From: Acidobacteriota bacterium
GTDB taxonomy: Bacteria; Acidobacteriota; Vicinamibacteria; Vicinamibacterales; 2-12-FULL-66-21
Direction of reading: 5' to 3'
Assembly: GCA_020200195.1 (NCBI GenBank)
Contig: JAIVJE010000054.1
Location: 1 to 13,725, forward strand
DNA: 13,725 nucleotides
The notes under the pieces are model-generated. The model worked only from the letters and a program-made list of their open reading frames with translations. It ran no database searches and was not told the DNA's origin. A program made the position numbers and the translations under genes. Positions 1-7,629 of this stretch are shown here, piece by piece; position 1 is the first letter of the stretch, and each line of letters opens with the position of its first letter.

Positions 1-2
1 AC

Positions 3-39
3 GGTTCCGCACGTTCTGCACGAGTGGTTCCGGTGGGGC
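3..39. repeat. Left-edge fragment of the GTTCCGCAC repeat family
   Basis: The core GTTCCGCAC lies at 4-12, followed by degenerate copies GTTCTGCAC at 13-21 and GGTTCCGG at 26-33. The last two copies are 14 bp apart, the period of the larger array at 6139-6250. Both arrays end in a similar unit (TGGTTCCG followed by a G-rich or CCGG stretch). The array probably continues to the left of the window. It sits just upstream of the first gene and shows no promoter that I recognise. Confidence 0.6.
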
Positions 40-64
40 ATAATTGTCGGCTTCGGGAGGACGC

Positions 65-559
65 ATGAATCCGATTCTGAGCGCCGGCATCCTGATCGGC
101 GTGCTCTGCGGCGTGTGGACGTTCGTCATGGGCTTCACCGGCTGGTACAAAGATCCGGTGATGATGCGACTGTTTTTCGTCGTCAATCTGTTCGAGGTCG
201 GCGGGTTGATCTGGGGTCTGCGGCGCACCGCCGCGCAGGGACGTACGTATAGCGGGCAGGTGGTCGCGGGGACCATGATCTCGATCGTCGCGGGGGTCAT
301 CATCATCTGTTCATCTCTGCTGTTCACGACGGTGGCGTACCCGAATTACTTCACGGAACTCGAGGCGGCCTACCGCCAGACGCTCCTGCAGCAGGGGAAA
401 ACGCAGGCCGAGACCGATGCGCTCGTCAGGACCACGTTCGAGGGGACGACGCCCATGGGCCAGGCGATGCACGGTTTCATCGGCACGCTGGTGACCGGCA
501 TCGTGGCATCCGCGATCATTGCGATATGGATTCGGGCGCGCCCGGCGCCCGCGCATTAG
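65..559 (+). CDS. DUF4199-type small integral membrane protein
   Basis: A 164-residue protein of unknown function that resembles DUF4199 membrane proteins. Four hydrophobic segments are visible at about residues 5-25, 36-52, 66-91 and 138-156. Between the third and fourth is a polar, helix-prone loop (about 93-130) of the kind seen in this family (YPNYFTELEAAYRQTLLQQG). The ATG at 65 is chosen over an in-frame TTG at 44 because GGGAGGA at 55-61 is a strong ribosome binding site placed just before it, and the first membrane segment begins at once. The stop is 10 bases before the next possible start (GTG 570), so it may be co-transcribed with the transglycosylase. The family assignment is by recollection of sequence style; the membrane topology is clear. 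Confidence 0.8.
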   Translation: MNPILSAGILIGVLCGVWTFVMGFTGWYKDPVMMRLFFVVNLFEVGGLIWGLRRTAAQGRTYSGQVVAGTMISIVAGVIIICSSLLFTTVAYPNYFTELEAAYRQTLLQQGKTQAETDALVRTTFEGTTPMGQAMHGFIGTLVTGIVASAIIAIWIRARPAPAH

Positions 560-569
560 AATCGTTCGC

Positions 570-1601
570 GTGACCTACCCGATGCTGCGGCTTGCCGCCG
601 TGCTCGCCGTTGCGTTGCTCTCGGTGACCGCCGCCGCGCAGACCATCTCTCCCGTACCGCCGCTCCCGCCGCCGCTGCCTCCCTTCGACGTCTGGCTGGC
701 GGAGCTGCGTACGGAGGCGGTCACGCGCGGGATCCGTCAGGAGATCGTCGACAGCGCGCTGGAGGGCATCGAGCCGGTTCCGCAGATCCTCGAGCGGGAT
801 CGCACGCAGGCGGAGTTCGCGCTGGACCTCGAGGCCTACCTGAAGCGCCGACTCACGAAAGACATCGTGCGCACCGCGCAAAAGATGTACACGAGGCACG
901 GCGCCCTGCTGCGCCGCATTGGCGAGCGATACAAGGTCCCGCCGAGCATTGTGGTCGCGGTATGGGGGCTCGAGTCGAATTTCGGCCGGTTCGCCGGTGT
1001 GCGTCCCACGTTCCCGACGCTCGCGACGCTGGCGTACGATGTGCGGCGCGGTCCCATGTTCCGCAGCGAGCTCTTCAGTGCTCTCGAGATCGTCAATCGC
1101 GGCGATATGGAGGTCGCTCAACTCCGCGGATCCTGGGCGGGTGCGCTCGGCCAGCCGCAATTCATGCCGTCGAGCTACCTCCAGTACGCGCAGGATTTCG
1201 ACCAGGACGGGCATCGCGACATCCGGAAATCCCAGGCGGACGTCTTCGCGTCGGTCGCGTATTACCTCCAGCAGCACGGATGGAACAGGCGGGCCACGTG
1301 GGGCCGTGAAGTGCGCATACCAGCGGCATCGCGCCAGGTGGTCGCGGCGCTCCCACGGCGTCAGGAAGGCTGTCGCGCCGAGCGGACCATGACCGACTCC
1401 AGACCGCTCCAGGAGTGGCGACGGCTGGGCCTCCGCACCGCCACCGGCGCGGCGCTGCCGGCAGGGGCGCTCCCGGCGTCCCTGGTGCAGGCCGGCTCGA
1501 GAAGTTTTCTGCTCTATCCCAACTACGGTGCGCTGCTCGGATACAACTGCGCGCACAGCTACGCACTCAGTGTCGCGCTGCTTGCCAACCGGCTTCGCTG
1601 A
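570..1601 (+). CDS. Lytic murein transglycosylase, MltB/SLT_2 family
   Basis: A periplasmic peptidoglycan-cleaving enzyme that should cut the MurNAc-GlcNAc glycosidic bond to give 1,6-anhydro ends. A signal peptide (MLRLAAVLAVALLSVTAAAQ, counting from ATG 582) is followed by a Pro-rich spacer and an SLT_2 domain. The catalytic glutamate lies in WGLESNFGRFAG (E131 from ATG 582). SWAGALGQPQFMPSSYLQYA and the following DFDQDGHRDI stretch match the substrate-groove motifs of MltB, and the ending YNCAHSYALSVALLANRL is the usual family C-terminus. About 340 residues is a normal length. No separate peptidoglycan-binding domain is seen. The start is uncertain: GTG 570 or ATG 582, neither with a good ribosome binding site; both give a signal peptide. 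There is no lipobox cysteine at the signal end, so it is probably soluble in the periplasm. Family assignment is firm. Confidence 0.92.
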   Translation: MTYPMLRLAAVLAVALLSVTAAAQTISPVPPLPPPLPPFDVWLAELRTEAVTRGIRQEIVDSALEGIEPVPQILERDRTQAEFALDLEAYLKRRLTKDIVRTAQKMYTRHGALLRRIGERYKVPPSIVVAVWGLESNFGRFAGVRPTFPTLATLAYDVRRGPMFRSELFSALEIVNRGDMEVAQLRGSWAGALGQPQFMPSSYLQYAQDFDQDGHRDIRKSQADVFASVAYYLQQHGWNRRATWGREVRIPAASRQVVAALPRRQEGCRAERTMTDSRPLQEWRRLGLRTATGAALPAGALPASLVQAGSRSFLLYPNYGALLGYNCAHSYALSVALLANRLR

Positions 1602-1613
1602 TGCGCGGAGCGG

Positions 1614-1619
1614 TATACT
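1614..1619 (+). promoter_or_regulatory. Possible -10 element (TATACT) before the TonB receptor gene
   Basis: TATACT lies in the 57-base gap between the transglycosylase stop and the receptor start, about 40 bases before ATG 1659. No good -35 sits at 16-18 bases upstream; TTGCCA at 1582-1587 is too far. The element is plausible because transcription of the receptor unit should begin somewhere here, but it is weak evidence. Confidence 0.3.
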
Positions 1620-1648
1620 GTGCCGACCTTCAGCGTTTATCCCGACTC

Positions 1649-1654
1649 AGGTGA
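1649..1654 (+). promoter_or_regulatory. Ribosome binding site AGGTGA deciding the receptor start
   Basis: AGGTGA lies four bases before ATG 1659. It favours this start over the in-frame GTG at 1620, and the ATG start gives a clean signal peptide. Confidence 0.65.
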
Positions 1655-1658
1655 AACG

Positions 1659-3587
1659 ATGCGGCGACTCGTTTGTACCGCGTTCTTGTGGGCAATCGGT
1701 GCTGCACTGCCGGCTTTCGCGCAGCAGCCTCTAGCGCAGCAGCCTGTCACCGTGAGCGCGCAGGATCTGAAGCGCCTCAGCATAGAAGAGCTCGCTGAAC
1801 TGGACGTGACGTCGGTCTCGCGCCGCGTCGAGCGTCTCTCCGACACCGCCGCCGCGGTCTCGGTTGTCCTGCAGGACGACATCCGGAGAACCGGCGTCAC
1901 GACGCTTGCTGAGGCGATGCGGCTCGCCGACGCCGTGGACGTGGCGCGCTTCGACGGCCGCACCTGGGCGATCAGTGCCCGCGGGTTCAACATCTCGACC
2001 GCCAACAAACTGCTGGTGCTCATCGACGGACGAACGGTGTACTCGCCGCTGTTCGCCGGGACGTTCTGGGACGTGCACGACACGATCATGGCGGACGTGG
2101 ATCGCATCGAAGTCATCCGCGGTCCCGGCGGCACGATCTGGGGGGCGAACGCGGTCAACGGGGTCGTTAACGTGATCACGAAGGACGCCTCGTCGACGCG
2201 CGGCTCGGTCGTGCTCGTCTCCGGAGGCACCGAAGAGCATGTGACCGCGTCCGCGCGCTACGGCGACCGGCTCGGCTCCGCCGGGAGCTACCGCGTATAC
2301 GGCAAGTACCGCCAGCGCGACGCGAACAGGTTTGCGTCAGGCGCGAGCGCTGACGATTCATTGCAGCTCGGCCTCGGCGGCTTCCGGATGGATTCGGGCG
2401 ATCAGGGGGACGTGAGCTGGACGGTGCAGGGGGACCTGTATAAGGGCACCGAGGCGCTGTTCGATCGTGACGATACGGACGTCTCGGGAGGCAGCCTCCT
2501 CGGCCGGTGGACCCGCCGGTTCTCGGCGCGCTCGGAATTCCGCGCACAGGTGTACTACGACCGGACGTTCCGCATGGTGCCCCGGCAGTTCGAGGAAACG
2601 CGCGACACCTTGGACATCGACACTCATCACCGACTCAGACTGGCGCGCCGGCACGACATCGTCGTCGGCGCCGGATTCCGGGTGACGGAGGGTGACGATC
2701 TCGGCATTGCCGGCTTTGCGTTCGTGCCCCAGAAGCGGACGGCGAAGTTGTTCAGTGTCTTCGCGCAGGACGAAGTCGTCGTGAGACCGGATCGCCTGTT
2801 CCTGACGGTCGGATCGAAGTTCGAGCGCAACGACTTCACCGGGCTCGAGGTCCAGCCAACCGTGCGAATCCGATGGAACGCGCACCGCACGAGCACGGTC
2901 TGGGGTTCCGTGTCGCGCGCCGTCCGGCTCCCCACGCGGGTCGATACGGACCTGCGGATATTTCAAAACAACCGCTTGATCCTGAGCGGCAGCGAGGCCT
3001 TCGAATCGGAGTCGGCAATTGCCTATGAAGGGGGTTATCGGCTGCGGCCGCACGCGAGGGCCTCACTCGATCTGGCGGCCTTCGTCAACCGCTACGATCG
3101 AATTCGGAGCCAGGAATTCCCATCCCGACTCGGCCTGGTCATCGAGCTGGGCAACACGTTGAATGCGAAAACGAGCGGCGTGGAGCTCGGCGGCGCGTTT
3201 CAGGCCGCGGCTAACTGGCGCGTGCACGGGTCGTATGCATACCTCCACAAGTCCATCACCATGGACGCAGGCAGCCGCGACCTCTCGAAGGGTGCGAGTG
3301 AAGGCAACGATCCGTCGCATCTGTTTTCGATGCGCTCGTATCTCGACCTTCCGCGCGGCGTCGCGCTCGACGCAACGTTCCGGTATGTCGCGCGGCGGCC
3401 CGATCCTGTGGTCCCCGCCTATGGCGAGCTCGACCTGCGTCTCGGGTGGGCGGCGCGGCCCGGCTGGGAGCTGTCGCTCATCGGGCAGAACCTGCTCCAC
3501 GACAGACATCCCGAGTTCGGTGCGCCGACCCCGCTGCGGTACGAGTTCGAACGCGGAGTGTTCGCACGGTCAATATGGCGGTTCTGA
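1659..3587 (+). CDS. TonB-dependent outer-membrane receptor (plug + beta-barrel)
   Basis: A 642-residue outer-membrane receptor. Signal peptide at residues 1-22 (MRRLVCTAFLWAIGAALPAFA). A short segment with LSIEELAELDVTSVSRR at about 40-56 precedes the plug domain (about 57-175), which carries RIEVIRGPGG (149-158) and GANAVNGVVNVITK (162-175), both hallmarks of TonB receptor plugs. The rest reads as amphipathic beta strands and ends in SIWRF, an aromatic barrel end. The length is short to average for the family, with no carboxypeptidase-like or N-terminal signalling domain. The gene overlaps the yfiR-like gene by 13 bases and is followed by a sensor kinase, so it may serve in signalling as well as uptake. 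The ligand (siderophore, cobalamin, sugar or other) cannot be told from the sequence. Family certain, substrate unknown. Confidence 0.93.
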   Translation: MRRLVCTAFLWAIGAALPAFAQQPLAQQPVTVSAQDLKRLSIEELAELDVTSVSRRVERLSDTAAAVSVVLQDDIRRTGVTTLAEAMRLADAVDVARFDGRTWAISARGFNISTANKLLVLIDGRTVYSPLFAGTFWDVHDTIMADVDRIEVIRGPGGTIWGANAVNGVVNVITKDASSTRGSVVLVSGGTEEHVTASARYGDRLGSAGSYRVYGKYRQRDANRFASGASADDSLQLGLGGFRMDSGDQGDVSWTVQGDLYKGTEALFDRDDTDVSGGSLLGRWTRRFSARSEFRAQVYYDRTFRMVPRQFEETRDTLDIDTHHRLRLARRHDIVVGAGFRVTEGDDLGIAGFAFVPQKRTAKLFSVFAQDEVVVRPDRLFLTVGSKFERNDFTGLEVQPTVRIRWNAHRTSTVWGSVSRAVRLPTRVDTDLRIFQNNRLILSGSEAFESESAIAYEGGYRLRPHARASLDLAAFVNRYDRIRSQEFPSRLGLVIELGNTLNAKTSGVELGGAFQAAANWRVHGSYAYLHKSITMDAGSRDLSKGASEGNDPSHLFSMRSYLDLPRGVALDATFRYVARRPDPVVPAYGELDLRLGWAARPGWELSLIGQNLLHDRHPEFGAPTPLRYEFERGVFARSIWRF

Positions 3588-4153
3588 AACACTCAGGCGT
3601 GCTCGCGCGATCAGCGGCCGCGTCCGCGTTTCTGTGTCTCGTGTGCGCACGGCCGCTTGCGCAGGCGCCGGGCGCGCAGCCGACACCGACGGCGGAGTCC
3701 GACATCAAAGCGGCATTCCTCTTCAACTTCACGAAATTCGTCGACTGGCCCGCCACGGCGTTCGAAGGGACGCCGAATGTCTTCCGGGTCTGCGTGTTCG
3801 CGGAGCCGTCATTCGTACGGTCCGTGCAGCGCATGCTCCAGGGTGAAACGGTCCGCGGACGTCCGCTCCAGGTCGAAACGCCGTACTCCGCCGAGCGCGC
3901 CCGGACCTGTCACATCGCCTATTTCGCGCAGAGCAGCGTCGATCACGCAGCCGGCCTGCTGCCCGCGCTCCGGCAGGAGCCGGTCCTGACGGTTGGTGAG
4001 TCCAAGCGGTTCCTCACGCAAGGCGGCGCCCTGGCGTTCGTGCTCGACGACAACCGGGTTCGTTTCGACATCAACAAGAAAGCCGCCGACCAGGCGGGCC
4101 TGACGATCAGTTCGAAGCTGCTGAGAGTCGCCCGAAACGTGAGCCCGCCGTAG
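3575..4153 (+). CDS. YfiR-family (DUF4154) periplasmic protein
   Basis: A 192-residue secreted protein of the YfiR family. In Pseudomonas, YfiR is the periplasmic repressor that binds the periplasmic domain of the diguanylate cyclase YfiN. The N-terminus has a hydrophobic signal-like stretch (about 9-30). The mature part begins with ESDIKAAFLFNFTKFVDWP (about 41-59), the characteristic family opening. FRVCVFAEPSF (Cys73) and TCHIAYF (Cys112) hold the two conserved cysteines that are disulfide-linked in YfiR structures. GESKRFLTQGGALAFVLDDN and the following RVRFDINKKAADQAGLTISS are the conserved C-terminal block. ATG 3575 lies inside the end of the receptor gene (13-base overlap), and the stop TAG directly abuts the ATG of the kinase, so all three are probably translationally coupled. 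A later GTG at 3599 is possible. Family assignment is strong; the partner is inferred from the neighbours. Confidence 0.88.
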   Translation: MAVLKHSGVLARSAAASAFLCLVCARPLAQAPGAQPTPTAESDIKAAFLFNFTKFVDWPATAFEGTPNVFRVCVFAEPSFVRSVQRMLQGETVRGRPLQVETPYSAERARTCHIAYFAQSSVDHAAGLLPALRQEPVLTVGESKRFLTQGGALAFVLDDNRVRFDINKKAADQAGLTISSKLLRVARNVSPP

Positions 4154-6142
4154 ATGACCCGCACTCTGTTCAGCCGGCTCCGCATCCGGCACAAGCTCGT
4201 CGCGATGATCATGCTGACGACATCGGTCGTGATGGTCCTGGCCAGCGCCGGTTACCTGGCGTTCGACTACTACGGGACCCGCGAAGACTTGCGTGAGGAC
4301 CTCACGTCGCAAGCGGGCATGCTCCTCGAGAACAGTCAGGCTGCCATTCAGTTCCTGGATCCTGGCGCCGCGACCCTGACGCTCAACACGCTGCGGGCGA
4401 ACACGCACATCCGCGCCGCGTGCCTGTATGACGCCACCGGCAAGCTGTTCTCCGAGTTCCTGCCGTTCGCCGACGCGCCGAGCTGCCCGGCCGCGCCGCC
4501 GCCGGATGGTCATCATTTCACGGCGAACCGCCTCGAGCTGACGAGCAGCGGCATCCTCCAGGGGGACAAGGTAGGCTCGCTGCTGTTGCGCAGCGACCTC
4601 GACGTGCTGACGTCGAGGCTGCGGGCGCAGGGCATCATCGTGGCGGTGCTGCTGGTGGTCGCCCTGGGCGTCGCGCTGCTGATGTCGGCCCGCCTGCAGT
4701 CGATTGTGTCAGAGCCCGTCCTGACGCTCGCGAATACGGCCGCCGCGGTGTCTGCGCGCGGCGATTATTCGCTGCGGGTCACCCGTACGACCGACGACGA
4801 GCTCGGGACGCTCGTCGACGCGTTCAACCGCGTGCTCGAGCGTATCGAGCTGCGGGAATCGGAGCTGTCGCAGGCGAACGAAGAGTTGCGACGGGAGATC
4901 GCCGAGCGTCTGCGTGGGGAACAGGAACGTGCCGAATTGCTCGTGCGCGAGCGCGAAGCAAACCGGCTGAAAGATGAGTTCCTCGCGACGCTGTCGCACG
5001 AGTTGCGCACGCCGCTGAATGCGATCCTGGGGTGGACGAAGCTGCTACGGGCGAAAGCCGTGGCACCGGCGGCAGAGGACCGGGCGCTCGAGAAAGTCGA
5101 GCGCAACGCCCAGATCCAGGCGCGTCTCGTGGAGGATTTGCTCGAGGTCTCTCGCATTGCGAGCGGCAAGCTCAGGCTGGAGCAACGCCCGTTCGACCTG
5201 GTGACGCTGACGAAGCTGGCGGTTGATTCGATCCGGTTGACCGCCGAGGGGCGCGGGATTTCGATCGAGCGCCGGTTCGAGTCGTTCGCGATGCCGACGG
5301 TCGGCGACCCCGATCGGTTGCAGCAGGTCATTTGGAATCTGCTGTCGAACGCCGTCAAGTTCACCCCGGCCGGTGGGAAGGTGACCGTCGTCCTCGCGCG
5401 CGACGGAGACTCCGACTATCTCACCGTGAGCGACACGGGCATCGGCATCGACCCGGCGTTCCTTCCGAACGTGTTCGATACCTTCAGGCAGGCGGACGCC
5501 TCGAGCACGCGTGCGCACGGAGGCCTCGGTCTGGGATTATCCATCGTCCGGCACCTCGTGGAGATGCACGGGGGCACGGTCCGGGCCGAGAGCGACGGCC
5601 CGAACCGCGGCGCGACGTTCCGCGTCAAGCTGCCGGTCTGCATCGCAGAGCCGCGCGATCGCGGACGCGACGGGAACGGCGATGCCGCCACGTTCGACCT
5701 GCCGCGTGCCGAACCGGGAGATGCGGCAACGCCTGCCCAGACGCTGCCCCAGGGCAGACTGTCGGGTGTCAGCATCCTCGTCGTAGACGACGATCACGAC
5801 ACGCTGGAACTCGTGACGTCCGTCCTCGAGACCGCCGGCGCGACCGTGCACGCGGCCGCGTCCGCGGAAGACGCGTTGGCGGCAGCCCTCGAGATTCGGC
5901 CCGATGCGCTCGTCAGCGACATCGCCATGCCCGGCCGCGACGGCTACTTCCTGATTCGTCAACTCTCGGCAGCGCTCGGCGCGAGCGCTCCCCGTGCCGC
6001 GATCGCGTTGACTGCCTTCGCCGCGGGCCGCGATCGCGAGCGCGTACTCGGCGCCGGATTTCATCGACACGTCACCAAGCCGTTCGACCCTGGCGACCTC
6101 GTGGCCGCAATCGAGGAGCTTCTGTCGGATGCAGTCGGCTGA
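4154..6142 (+). CDS. Hybrid sensor histidine kinase with CHASE8-like periplasmic region, HAMP and receiver domain
   Basis: A 662-residue inner-membrane kinase. Domains in order: TM1 about 15-38; periplasmic region about 39-158 resembling the CHASE8 sensor of YfiN (LREDLTSQAGMLLENSQAAI, LYDATGKLFSEF); TM2 about 159-179; HAMP about 180-234; coiled-coil about 231-272; HisKA with phospho-accepting H282 in LSHELRTPLNAI; HATPase with N399 (NLLSNAVKFT), DTGIGI (427-432) and GLGLGLSI (457-464); a linker; then a receiver domain from about 540 with acidic pocket D545-D546, phospho-acceptor D589, T620 and K642 (TKPFDP). All catalytic residues are present, so kinase and receiver should be active. There is no GGDEF or DNA-binding output, so phosphate must pass to a partner elsewhere. 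The ATG abuts the stop of the yfiR-like gene (TAGATG). Kinase call firm; CHASE8 assignment by pattern recognition. Confidence 0.93.
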   Translation: MTRTLFSRLRIRHKLVAMIMLTTSVVMVLASAGYLAFDYYGTREDLREDLTSQAGMLLENSQAAIQFLDPGAATLTLNTLRANTHIRAACLYDATGKLFSEFLPFADAPSCPAAPPPDGHHFTANRLELTSSGILQGDKVGSLLLRSDLDVLTSRLRAQGIIVAVLLVVALGVALLMSARLQSIVSEPVLTLANTAAAVSARGDYSLRVTRTTDDELGTLVDAFNRVLERIELRESELSQANEELRREIAERLRGEQERAELLVREREANRLKDEFLATLSHELRTPLNAILGWTKLLRAKAVAPAAEDRALEKVERNAQIQARLVEDLLEVSRIASGKLRLEQRPFDLVTLTKLAVDSIRLTAEGRGISIERRFESFAMPTVGDPDRLQQVIWNLLSNAVKFTPAGGKVTVVLARDGDSDYLTVSDTGIGIDPAFLPNVFDTFRQADASSTRAHGGLGLGLSIVRHLVEMHGGTVRAESDGPNRGATFRVKLPVCIAEPRDRGRDGNGDAATFDLPRAEPGDAATPAQTLPQGRLSGVSILVVDDDHDTLELVTSVLETAGATVHAAASAEDALAAALEIRPDALVSDIAMPGRDGYFLIRQLSAALGASAPRAAIALTAFAAGRDRERVLGAGFHRHVTKPFDPGDLVAAIEELLSDAVG

Positions 6143-6250
6143 CGCACAGACAGTTCCGCACAGACGGTTCCGCACGATTGGTTCCGCACGAACAGTTCCG
6201 CACGAATTCGTCCGCACGATTGGTGCCGCACGGGTGGTTCCGCCGGTAGC
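6139..6250. repeat. Tandem array, 14-bp period, core GTTCCGCAC
   Basis: Seven units start at 6153, 6167, 6181, 6195, 6209, 6223 and 6237, exactly 14 bases apart. The first four carry GTTCCGCAC intact; the fifth, sixth and seventh are degenerate (CGTCCGCAC, GTGCCGCAC, GTTCCGCCG). A weak eighth copy at 6139-6152 contains the stop codon of the kinase gene. The array lies between two convergent genes (histidine kinase and Ser/Thr kinase). Units are contiguous without spacers, so this is not a CRISPR array. Fragments of the same repeat occur at 3-39. Confidence 0.85.
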
Positions 6251-6267
6251 TGGAAGCTGGTAGCTAC
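6246..6267. repeat. Short dyad with AGCTGG direct repeats
   Basis: GTAGCT at 6246-6251 and AGCTAC at 6262-6267 form a perfect 6-bp inverted repeat with a 10-base loop. Inside it AGCTGG occurs twice (6248-6253 and 6255-6260). It follows the 14-bp array and lies between convergent genes. It could form a small hairpin, but there is no T-run on either strand, so a terminator role is doubtful. If the kinase is read in its frame-corrected form, its TAG stop (6266-6264) falls inside this dyad. Confidence 0.5.
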
Positions 6268-6405
6268 TTCGATCTCCTGTCGTCGTCAATCCCGGCGGCA
6301 GCCGTGGTGGCGGGTTCGATGATTCCGAGAGAGGCGAACGTGACGATTGCCAGACTCACGAGGACAGCCGCGACTTCGTCGCGCACTGACGCCAGGAGCG
6401 CCGCC
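6264..6405 (-). other. Out-of-frame C-terminal tail of the Ser/Thr kinase
   Basis: Skipping one base near 6398-6406 (a GGCGGCG run on the minus strand) takes the kinase into a frame that reads ALLASVRDEVAAVLVSLAIV and then TFASLGIIEPATTAAAGIDD, ending at TAG 6266-6264. This is hydrophobic and ends in IEPATTAAA, the ending I associate with kinases carrying the WWWxFHQ motif. The frame used in the present sequence instead gives an Arg/His-rich tail. So the gene has either one base too many or two too few here. The distance from WWWQFHQ to IEPATTAAA also looks shorter than usual, so the indel could be part of a larger loss. Confidence 0.7.
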
Positions 6406-7629
6406 GAGGATCAGGACTGCATAGAACGCCCAGGCGCCGTACGGTCTGACCGCCCACTTGCGAACGAACCATGCGAGGACCGGCGTGAGCCCGTTGACGA
6501 TCGCCACGGCCTTCTGGTGAAACTGCCACCACCAGAGCCCTGTGGGCATCGGCGTAGCGGCGGCCACGGTCGCGCGGTCGGGGGCAATCGTGCGCAGATC
6601 CTCGAGCAGGGCATCGGTGGACGGATAGCGCTCGGCCGGCACGCCGCGCATGCACCGGCAGACGATGCGGTGTAGGCCGGGTGGGGCCAGCGGTCGGGAC
6701 AGGCCAGCCGGCATGCGGCCGTCCATCATGTCGCTCATCCGCGCGACCAGCGAGCCGGCGTCGCTGCCGAACGGATGCTCGCCCGTGGCGAGTTCCCACG
6801 CGAGGATGCCGAACGCGAACTGGTCGGCGCGCGCGTCGACGTCCCCTCCTTGAAACTGCTCCGGCGCCATGTACCCCGGCGTCCCCATCGCGATGCCTGC
6901 TTCGGTCAGACGCGTGAACGTGGTAGCGCTCGAGGTGCGGCCGATTCGCGCCAGGCCGAAATCGAGAATCTTGATTTGACCGTCGGCTCGCCGTAATACG
7001 TTCTCCGGCTTCAGATCGCGGTGCACGATTCCGAGCGCGTGCGCCGCGGCAAGCGCCGACGCGATATCGACGAGCGTGTCGTACAGGAGGCGTGGCGGTA
7101 ATGGCCCGTCCCGCAGCTCGTCGCGCAGCGTGCGGCCGCGGACCAGTTCGGACAGGATATAGAGATCGCCATCGATCTCCTCCAGCGCGAAAATCGTGGC
7201 GACTGCCGGATGGGACAGCGCTGCCGCCGCCCGCGCCTCGCGTTTCAGCCGCTCCCGGCGTATGGGATCGCCCGTGAACGCCGCAGGCAATGCCTTGAGC
7301 GCCACCTGCCGGCCGAGCCGGGAGTCTTCGGCGGCATATACGACGCCCATGCCGCCCCGTCCGATCTCTTCCATCACCCGATAGGCGCCGAGCGTTCGGC
7401 CGGCGAGGGAAACCGTGTCCTCGAGAATCAGGTCGGCACCGACGCCCCAGGCGGGCTCGTCGAGGAAACCTTCCGCGCGATCGTGACTGGCGAGGAGTGA
7501 CTCGACCTCACGGCGCAGCTCGGTATCGCCGGCCGAGGAGTCTCGCACAAAGGCGTCCCGTGCGGCCGGCTCGAGCTCGAGCGCGGCATGGAACAGCTCG
7601 TTGATAGTGCGCCAGCGCTGGGAGCTCAC
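6286..7629 (-). CDS. Ser/Thr protein kinase (Hanks type), C-terminus frameshifted
   Basis: As read, 447 residues. An N-terminal helical segment (QRWRTINELFHAALE, residues 4-18) of the type common before acidobacterial kinases is followed by a protein kinase domain of about 83-350: G-loop GRGGMG, Lys112 in VALKALP, Glu131, HRDLKPEN with D205, DFG at 223-225 and APE at 255-257. All key residues are present, so it should phosphorylate Ser/Thr targets. WWWQFHQ (367-373) then begins a membrane-associated tail, but after residue 410 the sequence turns Arg-rich and unlike a membrane tail. The expected ending appears in the next frame and runs to a TAG at 6264. The GTG start at 7629 overlaps the sigma factor stop (GTGA); an upstream in-frame ATG at 7665 is less likely. 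Third gene of a coupled operon. Confidence 0.88.
   Translation of the reverse strand: MSSQRWRTINELFHAALELEPAARDAFVRDSSAGDTELRREVESLLASHDRAEGFLDEPAWGVGADLILEDTVSLAGRTLGAYRVMEEIGRGGMGVVYAAEDSRLGRQVALKALPAAFTGDPIRRERLKREARAAAALSHPAVATIFALEEIDGDLYILSELVRGRTLRDELRDGPLPPRLLYDTLVDIASALAAAHALGIVHRDLKPENVLRRADGQIKILDFGLARIGRTSSATTFTRLTEAGIAMGTPGYMAPEQFQGGDVDARADQFAFGILAWELATGEHPFGSDAGSLVARMSDMMDGRMPAGLSRPLAPPGLHRIVCRCMRGVPAERYPSTDALLEDLRTIAPDRATVAAATPMPTGLWWWQFHQKAVAIVNGLTPVLAWFVRKWAVRPYGAWAFYAVLILGGAPGVSARRSRGCPRESGNRHVRLSRNHRTRHHGCRRD

Noticed and set aside
44..46. TTG 44 as the start of the DUF4199-type protein
   Set aside because: It would place the strong GGGAGGA ribosome binding site inside the coding region; ATG 65 follows that site.
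516..1556. Long minus-strand open frame (about 346 codons) opposite the transglycosylase
   Set aside because: Arg-rich, no recognisable domain, and fully antisense to a gene with clear catalytic motifs; long opposite frames are expected at this GC content.
6139..6250. CRISPR array
   Set aside because: Units are contiguous with a 14-bp period and have no unique spacers, and no cas genes are present.
6246..6267. Intrinsic terminator between the convergent kinase genes
   Set aside because: The stem is only 6 bp with a 10-base loop and there is no T-run on either strand.
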